The notes beneath the pieces are model-generated. The model did no database searches. It was not told the DNA's origin and was given only the letters and a program-made list of their open reading frames with translations. A stretch of DNA of 53,088 nt, taken from the NCBI GenBank assembly GCA_009911065.1, contig QXWR01000035.1, positions 1-53,088 on the forward strand, in the 5' to 3' direction. The position numbers were made by a program, and so were the translations under genes. Positions 45,200 to 53,088 of this stretch are shown piece by piece. This DNA is from Clostridiaceae bacterium (lineage in GTDB: Bacteria > Bacillota > Clostridia > Lachnospirales > Lachnospiraceae). Each line of letters begins with the position of its first letter. The stretch's first letter is position 1.

Positions 45200-45978
45200 A
45201 CATAAAGCAGGTCACAGGAATTTATTTTAGTCCCACCGAAAATACAAAAACAGTTGTGGAGGGGATTTGCGCACAGCTTCCCGTAAAACGGGAGAGACTG
45301 GATTTGACTGATCCGGGACAACGGCCAGAGTATCATTTCCTGGAAAATGAAGCTGTGATAGTAGGGGTTCCAGTTTATGGGGGACGGGTGCCTGCCACAG
45401 CCGCCGAGCGGCTGAAGAAGCTGCACGGACGTCACACGGCGGCGGTTTTAGTGGTAACTTATGGAAATCGTGCCTATGAGGATTCCCTTTTGGAACTGAA
45501 ACTGATTTTAGAACGACAGGGATTTCGTCCCATTGGGGCGGCTGCAGTGCCAACGGAACATAATATTGTTCCGGATTTTGGAAAGGGACGGCCGGATAAA
45601 GGAGACAAAAAAAAGCTAAAGCAGTTTAGTCGGATGGTGGGAACCCGTTTGTGGGAGTTAGCAAGTAATTACCGGATTGGAAAGCTGGTGGTGCCAGGAC
45701 ATCGTCCTTTGAAAAAATATCATGTGCTGCCATTGAAAATCAAAGTCAGTTCCTCCTGCGATGGTTGTAAAACCTGTATTAAAAAATGTCCGGTACAGGC
45801 GATTTCCCGGACCGACCCAAAGGTGACAGACACCCAGCGCTGTATTGTGTGTATGCGGTGTGTAAAGGTGTGTCCAAAGAAGGCAAGAAGGATTCCCAAA
45901 ATGGTAATGTTCGTGGTCCGTCATAAGCTGAAAAAGGTTTGTAGTGAGAGGAAGGAACCAGAGTTTTTTATTTTGTAA
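45196..45978 (+). CDS. EFR1-family flavodoxin-ferredoxin fusion protein
   Basis: A 260-residue protein. The N-terminal half is flavodoxin-like (GIYFSPTENTKTVVEG, a T/S-rich FMN phosphate loop, then VVTYGNRAYEDSL). The C-terminal half has two 4Fe-4S clusters: CDGCKTCIKKCP and CIVCMRCVKVCP. It is an electron carrier, probably between ferredoxin-type donors and an unknown partner. Start at 45196 overlaps the preceding stop. Following acyP comes after 22 bp. Partner unassigned. Confidence 0.85.
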   Translation: MNIKQVTGIYFSPTENTKTVVEGICAQLPVKRERLDLTDPGQRPEYHFLENEAVIVGVPVYGGRVPATAAERLKKLHGRHTAAVLVVTYGNRAYEDSLLELKLILERQGFRPIGAAAVPTEHNIVPDFGKGRPDKGDKKKLKQFSRMVGTRLWELASNYRIGKLVVPGHRPLKKYHVLPLKIKVSSSCDGCKTCIKKCPVQAISRTDPKVTDTQRCIVCMRCVKVCPKKARRIPKMVMFVVRHKLKKVCSERKEPEFFIL

Positions 45979-46000
45979 ACCTTTTGGGAGGAAGTTGGTT

Positions 46001-46270
46001 ATGAAGATTCGAAAACATTTCTATTTTTCCGGACGGGTCCAGGGGGTGGGGTTCCGCTTTCAGGCATGTCGAATTGCCCGTTCTCTGGGACTGACTGGGT
46101 ATGTGCAGAATTTGTGGGATGGACGGGTGGAGATGGAGGCTCAGGGGGAGGAAAGTGTTTTGTGGGATTTGGTGACAGCTCTTCACAAGCAGCCATATAT
46201 CCGAATTGAAAATATGGAAACCGCAGACCTTCCTTTAAAGGAAGAAAAAGGATTTCAGATGGCCAATTAA
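46001..46270 (+). CDS. acyP: Acylphosphatase
   Basis: An 89-residue acylphosphatase. GRVQGVGFRFQAC gives the phosphate-binding loop and catalytic arginine, and LTGYVQNLWDGRVEMEAQG gives the catalytic asparagine in VQN. It hydrolyses acyl phosphates. GGGAGGAAG lies before the ATG at 46001. It ends the nine-gene run that begins at 38371. Confidence 0.93.
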   Translation: MKIRKHFYFSGRVQGVGFRFQACRIARSLGLTGYVQNLWDGRVEMEAQGEESVLWDLVTALHKQPYIRIENMETADLPLKEEKGFQMAN

Positions 46271-46360
46271 TGGTTTTAGCCAGAAGGTGGAGATGTCTTT
46301 TGTAGACCGTAACCGAGAGATGGCGGGAATGAATTTTCAGGCACGCTCCAGCAGAAGGAG

Positions 46361-46389
46361 TTGACAAACAGAACCAGGATTGCTATGAT
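46361..46389 (+). promoter_or_regulatory. Sigma-A promoter of ilvN-ilvC
   Basis: TTGACA (46361-46366), 17 bp, TATGAT (46384-46389) with TGC extension. AATTTTCAG (46332-46340), a half CodY box, lies just upstream. Leader is about 25 bases, excluding a T-box or attenuator. Confidence 0.88.
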
Positions 46390-46419
46390 TATAGGAACGC
46401 GAGAGAAAGGGTGAATACC

Positions 46420-48097
<1,678 letters not shown>

Positions 48098-48128
48098 TTT
48101 AGGAATGATGGATTAGCAGCGGGAAATA

Positions 48129-48175
48129 AAAAAGAGGTGTCCGGAAAGAAAGGGGGTTTTCGGGGACCTCTTTTT
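48129..48175 (+). terminator. Intrinsic terminator after ilvC
   Basis: AAAAAGAGGT (48129-48138) pairs with ACCTCTTTTT (48166-48175), with an interrupted GC inner stem and a terminal T-run. Confidence 0.85.
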
Positions 48176-48284
48176 GAAATCGAAAATTGGTTCATGCTTT
48201 TTGTGGCAGAAGGTATTTTAAATGGATTTGTAGTTTGTCTGAATAGAATGTGGTTACGATTCTGGAAAAGAAGGAGGAAACCGG

Positions 48285-48821
48285 ATGACTATGAGAACTG
48301 GTAAACGAGGAAAGAAAAGAATGGCTCTTGGGATTGCTTTTTGGCTGGCTTGTGCTGGAACGATTCCGGTTTATGGGGGACAGTGGGTGCAGCCTTTGGA
48401 AGGGCAGTGGGCCTATGAAGAGGATGGGGTGTTTCTGGCTGGCTGGAGAGAGATTGACGGAGTTTGGTACTGTTTTGGAGCAGATGGATTGATGCAGACC
48501 GGATGGGTCCGGGCTGGAGAAAAACAGCTGTGGCACTATCTGGACCAGGAGACCGGTGCATGGCAGCCCCGGCCTGTGCTTAATGAGGAAGCGGCTCAGA
48601 AGCTTCTGGAAAATGCAGTTCGAAAAACGGGTTATTATGACAATGAAAAGTATGAATGGGAGGTTCGGATTGATTATATGGAAGGGGATACGATCTATGG
48701 GTCTATTCGGATTATAACCGGACCGAGTTCCTGGATTACCCTCAATAATTACCGAATTAAAAAGAAGGATGGGATAGTCAGCGCAGATGCTGGGGGAAAA
48801 TTGAATCTGTATGAGTATTAG
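48285..48821 (+). CDS. Secreted protein with cell-wall-binding repeats
   Basis: A 178-residue protein. An N-terminal signal peptide (KKRMALGIAFWLACAGTIPVYG) leads to choline-binding-type repeats, with GWREIDGVWYCFGADG and LMQTGWV (W-x-Y-F pattern) from about residue 50 to 92. The C-terminal domain (NEEAAQKLLENAVRKTGYY onward) is unrecognised. AAGGAGG is 8 bp before the ATG. It lies alone between the ilvC terminator and the leu genes; role unknown, with a wall location inferred from the repeats. Confidence 0.8.
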   Translation: MTMRTGKRGKKRMALGIAFWLACAGTIPVYGGQWVQPLEGQWAYEEDGVFLAGWREIDGVWYCFGADGLMQTGWVRAGEKQLWHYLDQETGAWQPRPVLNEEAAQKLLENAVRKTGYYDNEKYEWEVRIDYMEGDTIYGSIRIITGPSSWITLNNYRIKKKDGIVSADAGGKLNLYEY

Positions 48822-48915
48822 AAGGGGAAAGGGTAAGAAAATTTGGAGTTACAAAGCAGGATAAAAGGAATGGGATGAATGGAACGAAGTACAGAAGAGA
48901 TGAATGAAAAGATGA

Positions 48916-48957
48916 GAACAAAAAGGCAAGAATAAAAAGGCGGGAACAAAAAGGTGA
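48916..48957 (+). repeat. Three 14-bp tandem repeats in a purine-rich leader
   Basis: GAACAAAAAGGCAA, GAATAAAAAGGCGG and GAACAAAAAGGTGA run end to end, each containing a Shine-Dalgarno-like AAAAAGG. The stretch 48822-48988 is almost only A and G on this strand. It lies just before the first leuD-like gene. Confidence 0.75.
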
Positions 48958-48988
48958 GAACCGGAGAAAAAAGGAGGATGAGAGAAAC

Positions 48989-49462
48989 GTGGGAAAGATT
49001 TTTAAATTTCATAAGGATTTGGATACTGATCAGATCATAGCCTCCCAGTATTTGCTTTTGCCCACTGTGGAGGAGATGAAAAGTCATGCCTTTGAGTCCC
49101 TGGATGCGGAGTTTCCGGCAAAGGTAAAGCCAGGGGATTATGTGGTGGGGGAAGAGAATTTTGGATGCGGCTCTTCCCGTGAGCAGGCGCCAGCCGTGTT
49201 AAAGGCTTTGGGGGTTCAGGCAGTGGTGGCCAAATCTTTTGCAAGAATTTTTTATCGGAATGCCATTAACATAGGACTGCCGGTGATTGTATGTCAGGAG
49301 CTTCCGGATGTGGTGGAGACCGGGGATGAGATGGAGTTGTCTTTGACCGAAGGGGTGGCCAAAGCCAAGGGGAGAACCTTTTCTTGTACCAAGCTTCCAG
49401 AATATATGCAGAAGATTTTAAATGAGGGCGGACTGATTGCTTCGCTGAACAAGGAGGTGTAG
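48989..49462 (+). CDS. 3-isopropylmalate dehydratase small-subunit family protein, first copy
   Basis: A 157-residue swivel-domain subunit of aconitase-type dehydratases. HKDLDTDQIIASQYL, ENFGCGSSREQAP and AKSFARIFYRNAIN are conserved blocks. The substrate-loop residues after DTD (QIIASQYLLLPTVEEM) differ from the second copy (IIIPTEYLALKTIEEM). It starts with GTG at 48989 (AGGAGG 11 bp upstream); an ATG at 48978 is out of frame. The large subunit follows after 3 bp. Substrate could be isopropylmalate, citramalate-type or another hydroxy acid. Confidence 0.88.
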   Translation: MGKIFKFHKDLDTDQIIASQYLLLPTVEEMKSHAFESLDAEFPAKVKPGDYVVGEENFGCGSSREQAPAVLKALGVQAVVAKSFARIFYRNAINIGLPVIVCQELPDVVETGDEMELSLTEGVAKAKGRTFSCTKLPEYMQKILNEGGLIASLNKEV

Positions 49463-49465
49463 GAC

Positions 49466-50716
49466 ATGGGGATGACGATTGCAGAAAAGATTATTGCCCG
49501 CGCCGCCGGAGTGGAGGCGGTCCGTCCAGGGGACATTCATACCGTAAATTTAGACCGAATGATGAGCAATGACGGAACCACCCATCTGACCGTGGATATG
49601 TACCATCAAAAGCTTAAGAATCCAAGAATTGCAGATACGAAAAAGCTTGTGTTTATTGCAGATCACAATGTGCCGTCAGACAGTGCGAAGACAGCTGCTT
49701 CTCAAAAGAAGATGCGGGATTTTGCCAGAGAACATGGGATTGATTTTTGGGAAGGAAAAGGGGTATGCCATCAGATTATGATGGAGCATTATGTGTGTCC
49801 CGGGGAACTGATTTTCGGGGCGGACAGTCATACCTGCACCTATGGGGCTTTGGGAGCTTTTGGAACCGGCGTCGGGTGTACGGACCTTTTGTATGGCATG
49901 GTGACTGGCACTTCCTGGGTATTGGTGCCAGAGACCGTGAAATTTAATCTAGTAGGGAAATTGCAAAAAGGGGTTTATGCCAGAGATTTAATGCTGACGA
50001 TTATCGGGGAGATCGGAGCCAATGGGGTCAATTATCAGGTGATGGAATTTTGTGGGCCTGGGGCAAAGACGTTGTGTGTCAGTGACCGGATGGTTCTGTG
50101 TAACCTGGCCGTGGAGGCTGGGGCAAAGACTGCACTGTTTGAGGCGGATGAGATTGCCCTGGAGTATTTAAGGCAGCGGGGACGTAAGCCAAAGGCTGTG
50201 TTTACCAGCGATTCGGATGCTGTGTATGCCAGAGAATATACCTTTGACTTGTCAAAGATCGTTCCGGTGGCAGCAAAACCGGATTTTGTAGATGCGGTGG
50301 TTCCGGCGAAGGAGGTTTGCAAAGTTCCAATTGACGAGGCATTTTTAGGTTCCTGCAACAATGGACGGATAGAAGATCTGCGGGTGGGGGCTTCTTTGCT
50401 GAAAGGGCGCAAAGTGGCGGACCATGTGCGTTTTTTGGTAGTTCCGGCCAGTCAGGAAGTTTATTTACAGGCTATGGAAGAAGGGCTGATTCAGATCTTT
50501 ATGGAAAGCGGCGCGATTGTGATGAATCCTAACTGTAGTGTATGCTGGGGAAGCTGTCAGGGCGTTATTGGAGAAAACGAAGTGTTAATCAGTACCGGAA
50601 CCCGGAATTTTAAGGGAAGAGCTGGCCATCCAAGTTCAAAGGTATATTTGGGTTCTGCGGCGACTGTGACTGCTTCTGCGGTGAAAGGGGAAATCTGCAC
50701 CGAAGATTTGTTATAA
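49466..50716 (+). CDS. 3-isopropylmalate dehydratase/homoaconitase large-subunit family protein, first copy
   Basis: A 416-residue aconitase-family catalytic subunit. GADSHTCTYGALGAFGTGVG is typical. 4Fe-4S ligands are in GSCNNGR (normally GSCTNGR) and NPNCSVCWGSC. The Thr-to-Asn change in the first and the extra Cys after the pair separate it from the second copy. ATG at 49466 has AAGGAGGTG before it. Catalyses a hydro-lyase isomerisation; substrate not assignable. Not close enough to copy two to be a recent duplication. Confidence 0.88.
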   Translation: MGMTIAEKIIARAAGVEAVRPGDIHTVNLDRMMSNDGTTHLTVDMYHQKLKNPRIADTKKLVFIADHNVPSDSAKTAASQKKMRDFAREHGIDFWEGKGVCHQIMMEHYVCPGELIFGADSHTCTYGALGAFGTGVGCTDLLYGMVTGTSWVLVPETVKFNLVGKLQKGVYARDLMLTIIGEIGANGVNYQVMEFCGPGAKTLCVSDRMVLCNLAVEAGAKTALFEADEIALEYLRQRGRKPKAVFTSDSDAVYAREYTFDLSKIVPVAAKPDFVDAVVPAKEVCKVPIDEAFLGSCNNGRIEDLRVGASLLKGRKVADHVRFLVVPASQEVYLQAMEEGLIQIFMESGAIVMNPNCSVCWGSCQGVIGENEVLISTGTRNFKGRAGHPSSKVYLGSAATVTASAVKGEICTEDLL

Positions 50717-50847
50717 ATTAAGGAAAGAAGAGCATGGGGCATGGCGCTAGACAATCAAAGAATGCAGTTCGGATGCCGTATTTCTTTGAGAGGATTGAAA
50801 ACGGCGGGCGCGGCGCCATATCCTGTAATATTGGAAAAGAGGAGAAT

Positions 50848-51339
50848 ATGGAACAGTTCAAAGGAAAAGTTTGGGTGCTGGGAGATGATATTGATACAGA
50901 TATTATAATTCCCACAGAATATCTTGCCTTGAAAACCATTGAGGAAATGAAACAATTTGGTTTTTCTCCCCTGCGTCCGGAGCTGGCTGCTAAGATCGGG
51001 TCCGGAGATATTCTTGTGGCGGGAAAGAATTTTGGGTGCGGTTCTTCCAGGGAACAGGCGCCGGAGGTGGTAAAGGCCCTGGGAATCCGGTGTGTGATAG
51101 CAAAATCATTTGCCCGTATTTTTTTTCGCAATGGGATTAACAATGGGCTTTTGCTTTTGGAGCAGCCGGATTTGAGGGATGTTGTGAAAGAGGGAGATGA
51201 AATTCTTGTTACCGTAAACCAGGATGTAGAGCATGAGGGAAAGAAATATCCTATTGCGTCCCTGCCAGAGAATCTAATGGAGATTTTAAATGCAGGCGGT
51301 CTGGTAAAGGCTATGCGCCAAAGGAACGGATTGATCTGA
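50848..51339 (+). CDS. leuD: 3-isopropylmalate dehydratase small subunit, second copy
   Basis: A 163-residue small subunit. GDDIDTDIIIPTEYL, KNFGCGSSREQAPEVVKALGI and AKSFARIFFRNGINNG are typical of archaeal-type LeuD. ATG at 50848 has AAGAGGAG upstream, and an in-frame ATG 38 codons earlier has no site. It is separated from the first pair by 131 bp with no terminator. Works with the large subunit at 51359 in leucine synthesis, if this pair is the true LeuCD. Confidence 0.9.
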   Translation: MEQFKGKVWVLGDDIDTDIIIPTEYLALKTIEEMKQFGFSPLRPELAAKIGSGDILVAGKNFGCGSSREQAPEVVKALGIRCVIAKSFARIFFRNGINNGLLLLEQPDLRDVVKEGDEILVTVNQDVEHEGKKYPIASLPENLMEILNAGGLVKAMRQRNGLI

Positions 51340-51358
51340 TAAAAAGGAGGATTCTTTT

Positions 51359-52606
51359 ATGGGACAGACCATAGTGGAAAAGATTCTAAGTCACAAGATT
51401 GGCGCTGGCGCTGTAAAACCAGGGGAGATTATCACTGTAGATGTGGACCGGGTAATGCTGGATGATATTATGATTCCCTTTATTGTAGATAAATTTCAGG
51501 AAATGGGATTTAAGAAGGTGTGGGACCCGGACAAGGCAGTGTTGATTTATGACCATCTGGTGCCGGCCAGTCAGCAGGATGATACCAGGCATTATCAGGT
51601 GGGAGAGAAATTTATCCGGGACTGTGGCCTTACTCATGTACACCGCAGCGACGGAATCTGCCACCAGCTGATGACAGAGGCTGGTTATGTAAAGCCGGGA
51701 GATGTGGTGTTTGGGACGGACAGTCACACGACCACTTATGGATGTGTGGGAGCATTTTCTACAGGGATTGGATATACCGAGATGGCTGCTATTTTAGGGA
51801 CTGGAAAGCTTTGGGTAAAGGTGCCTGAGACGATTCTGGTTAGAATAGAAGGAAAGCTGCCGGAAGGGGTAATGTCCAAGGATGTGATTTTAAGGCTGAT
51901 CGGGGATTTGGGAGCAGACGGAGCTACTTACCGGGCGCTTGAATTTGCTGGCTCTGCTGTGGAGGAAATGAGTGTGGCCAGCCGGATGACAATGGCCAAT
52001 ATGGCAATCGAAGCGGGAGCCAAGTGTGCTGCTTTTACGCCGGATAAAAAGACAGCCGAGTATTGTAATATGGAGCTGGACGAATTTCAGAAAAATTTAA
52101 AAGGGGACGAGGATGCTTCGTATGTAAAGACTCTGGTTTACCAGGCAGAGGATTTTGTGCCGGTTTTGGCCTGTCCTTCCCAGGTGGATAAAATCCGTCC
52201 AGTCCGTGAACTTGCAGGGACAAAGATTGATCAGGTATTTATCGGTTCCTGTACCAATGGACGGCTGGAGGATCTCCAGGCAGCTGCCAGGGTTCTTGCA
52301 GGAAAAAAGGTGGCGCCTTTTGTGAAGCTGATTGTGACGCCTGCCAGCCGGAAGGTCTATGAGGATGCTCTTGCTGGGGGAATCTTAAAAACTCTTGTGG
52401 AGGCAGGAGCCATTGTCACCCATCCAGGATGCGGTTTGTGCTGCGGCAGGACCGGAGGAATTTTGTGTGACGGGGAGAGAGTGGTGGCTACCAATAATCG
52501 AAATTTCCTTGGGCGCATGGGGACTTCAAAGGTGGAGATCTATCTGGCCTCCCCTATGACCGCAGCAGCTTGTGCAGTGGAAGGGAAGATTACAGGTTGT
52601 GTGTGA
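51359..52606 (+). CDS. leuC: 3-isopropylmalate dehydratase large subunit, second copy
   Basis: A 415-residue catalytic subunit. GTDSHTTTYGCVGAFSTGIG, the iron-sulfur cysteines in GSCTNGR and HPGCGLCCGRTGG are canonical. ATG at 51359 has AAAGGAGGA upstream, 19 bp after the small subunit. It isomerises 2-isopropylmalate to 3-isopropylmalate; no leuA or leuB is in the window. The canonical motifs make it the more likely LeuC of the two copies. Confidence 0.92.
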   Translation: MGQTIVEKILSHKIGAGAVKPGEIITVDVDRVMLDDIMIPFIVDKFQEMGFKKVWDPDKAVLIYDHLVPASQQDDTRHYQVGEKFIRDCGLTHVHRSDGICHQLMTEAGYVKPGDVVFGTDSHTTTYGCVGAFSTGIGYTEMAAILGTGKLWVKVPETILVRIEGKLPEGVMSKDVILRLIGDLGADGATYRALEFAGSAVEEMSVASRMTMANMAIEAGAKCAAFTPDKKTAEYCNMELDEFQKNLKGDEDASYVKTLVYQAEDFVPVLACPSQVDKIRPVRELAGTKIDQVFIGSCTNGRLEDLQAAARVLAGKKVAPFVKLIVTPASRKVYEDALAGGILKTLVEAGAIVTHPGCGLCCGRTGGILCDGERVVATNNRNFLGRMGTSKVEIYLASPMTAAACAVEGKITGCV

Positions 52607-52652
52607 ATATCATGGAACTGAAAAAAATTGGAAAAAAAGTTAATAATAGGGT

Positions 52653-52678
52653 TAAGGATTAGCAAAACCTGCCGATAT
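52653..52678 (+). promoter_or_regulatory. Sigma-28 (SigD/FliA)-type flagellin promoter
   Basis: TAAG (52653-52656), 15 bp, CCGATAT (52672-52678), preceded by G, matches the sigma-28 pattern TAAA-N15-GCCGATAA closely. It lies about 155 bp before the flagellin ATG and directs transcription through the hairpin leader. Confidence 0.8.
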
Positions 52679-52765
52679 AAGAGGTGTAAGGCAATTAAAT
52701 AAAGTTGGAATATCATGAAGCTTCATAAAAGCTTTACGTAACCCTCCAGTGCATGGGCCCGGACC

Positions 52766-52776
52766 GGGGGGGGGGG
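52766..52776 (+). repeat. G11 homopolymer in the flagellin leader
   Basis: Eleven consecutive Gs directly upstream of and partly inside the CsrA-like hairpin. Such tracts can slip during replication or sequencing. Confidence 0.85.
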
Positions 52777-52798
52777 TAGAACAAGGATGTTCTACCCC
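52773..52798 (+). promoter_or_regulatory. Flagellin leader hairpin with CsrA-type GGA loop
   Basis: GGGGTAGAAC (52773-52782) pairs with GTTCTACCCC (52789-52798), exposing AAGGAT. ACAAGGATGT (52781-52790) equals the CsrA consensus ACARGGAUGU with GGA in the loop. In B. subtilis hag, CsrA binds a leader hairpin and the ribosome site. Confidence 0.75.
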
Positions 52799-52814
52799 GC
52801 AGGCAGTAAACATC

Positions 52815-52824
52815 ACAAGGAGGG
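52815..52824 (+). promoter_or_regulatory. Flagellin ribosome-binding site with second CsrA-like core
   Basis: ACAAGGAGGG contains both AAGGAGG, 8 bp before the ATG at 52832, and an ACARGGA core. A CsrA dimer could bridge this and the hairpin, blocking the ribosome. Confidence 0.65.
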
Positions 52825-52831
52825 TATATTT

Positions 52832-53088
52832 ATGATTATTCAACATAATATAGCAGCAATCAATTCCTATCGTAACTTGGGAACCAACCAGAGCGGATTG
52901 AATAAGAACCTGGAGAAATTGTCTTCTGGTTACAAGATCAACCGTGCAGGCGATGACGCGGCAGGTCTGGCTATTTCCGAAAGCATGCGTTCTCAGATCA
53001 ATGGTTTGAACCAGGCAGCAAAGAACGCACAGGATGCTATCGGATTGATTCAGACAGCAGAAGGTGCTTTGACAGAGGTTCACTCTAT
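52832..53088 (+). CDS. fliC: Flagellin, N-terminal part (3' truncated by window)
   Basis: The first 85 residues of a flagellin. [17 protein letters not shown], then [27 protein letters not shown] (piece [18 protein letters not shown]), is the conserved D0/D1 N-terminal helix that polymerises and docks the filament, and [23 protein letters not shown] (piece [16 protein letters not shown]) continues it. The middle and C-terminus lie outside the window. Exported by the flagellar type III system. Promoter, hairpin and ribosome site are annotated upstream. Confidence 0.95.
   Translation, partial: MIIQHNIAAINSYRNLGTNQSGLNKNLEKLSSGYKINRAGDDAAGLAISESMRSQINGLNQAAKNAQDAIGLIQTAEGALTEVHS

Noticed and set aside
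46271..46419. T-box or leader-peptide attenuator before ilvN
   Set aside because: The promoter lies 31 bp before the start codon, leaving no room, and no T-box consensus was seen.

Overview
The window looks like a flagellated, spore-forming member of the Clostridia, most likely Lachnospiraceae. The basis is gene content: a glutaminyl-tRNA synthetase, a YtvI sporulation membrane protein, HrcA/CIRCE-controlled groESL, DUF4321 and DUF6106 small proteins, an EFR1-type flavodoxin/ferredoxin fusion, FliB and a flagellin, AGGAGG-type ribosome sites and sigma-A promoters with extended -10 boxes. No species is claimed. No rRNA, tRNA, CRISPR array, prophage or complete insertion sequence was seen.

Layout. 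1-722: 3' end of an Rpn/PD-(D/E)XK-type gene cut by the window edge. 855-5740 (minus): complete branched-chain amino acid ABC importer livJ-livH-livM-livG-livF. 5980-7782 (minus): Na+/phosphate cotransporter with a PhoU-like tail. 7996-9054: predicted nucleotidyltransferase. 9111-18918: sugar-acid locus with a GntR/FCD regulator, a strong promoter inside a 15-bp inverted repeat, a TRAP transporter (P, Q, M), an IolB/KduI-like isomerase, a metal-dependent dehydrogenase, a mannonate-dehydratase-like enolase-superfamily protein, a KduD-like SDR and an IlvD/Edd dehydratase. 19120-23016: a second nucleotidyltransferase, DUF4321, a polytopic membrane protein and a MATE exporter. 23242-23668: a promoter with two LexA-type boxes ahead of an unrecognised 89-residue gene. 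23835-26980: glnS and a MocR regulator. 27084-30421: an Ala-rich protein divergent from groES-groEL-DUF6106. 30662-32116: guaB. 32397-36087: two unrecognised membrane proteins overlapping cdaA-cdaR (c-di-AMP synthesis). 36173-38227: ptsH-ptsI. 38371-46270: a tight nine-gene run (polymerase-like membrane protein, aminotransferase, hisC, ytvI, nth, fliB, an unknown, EFR1 protein, acylphosphatase). 46420-48097: ilvN-ilvC. 48285-48821: secreted wall-binding-repeat protein. 48989-52606: two successive isopropylmalate-dehydratase-type small/large subunit pairs. 52653-53088: a sigma-28-type promoter, a CsrA-like hairpin leader and the 5' end of a flagellin gene.

How the parts fit. Branched-chain amino acids are served by uptake at the left (liv) and synthesis at the right (ilvN, ilvC, leuCD-type pairs). 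The sugar-acid locus couples TRAP import to isomerase, dehydrogenase and dehydratase steps but has no 2-keto-3-deoxygluconate kinase or aldolase, so it either ends in a product handled elsewhere or runs an unassigned route. Flagellin is linked to FliB (lysine methylation) about 8 kb upstream and to probable CsrA control in its leader. The points most worth pursuing are the sugar-acid locus, the LexA-type promoter on an unknown small gene, the flagellin leader, the two membrane proteins fused to the cdaA operon and the duplicated leuDC-like pairs.
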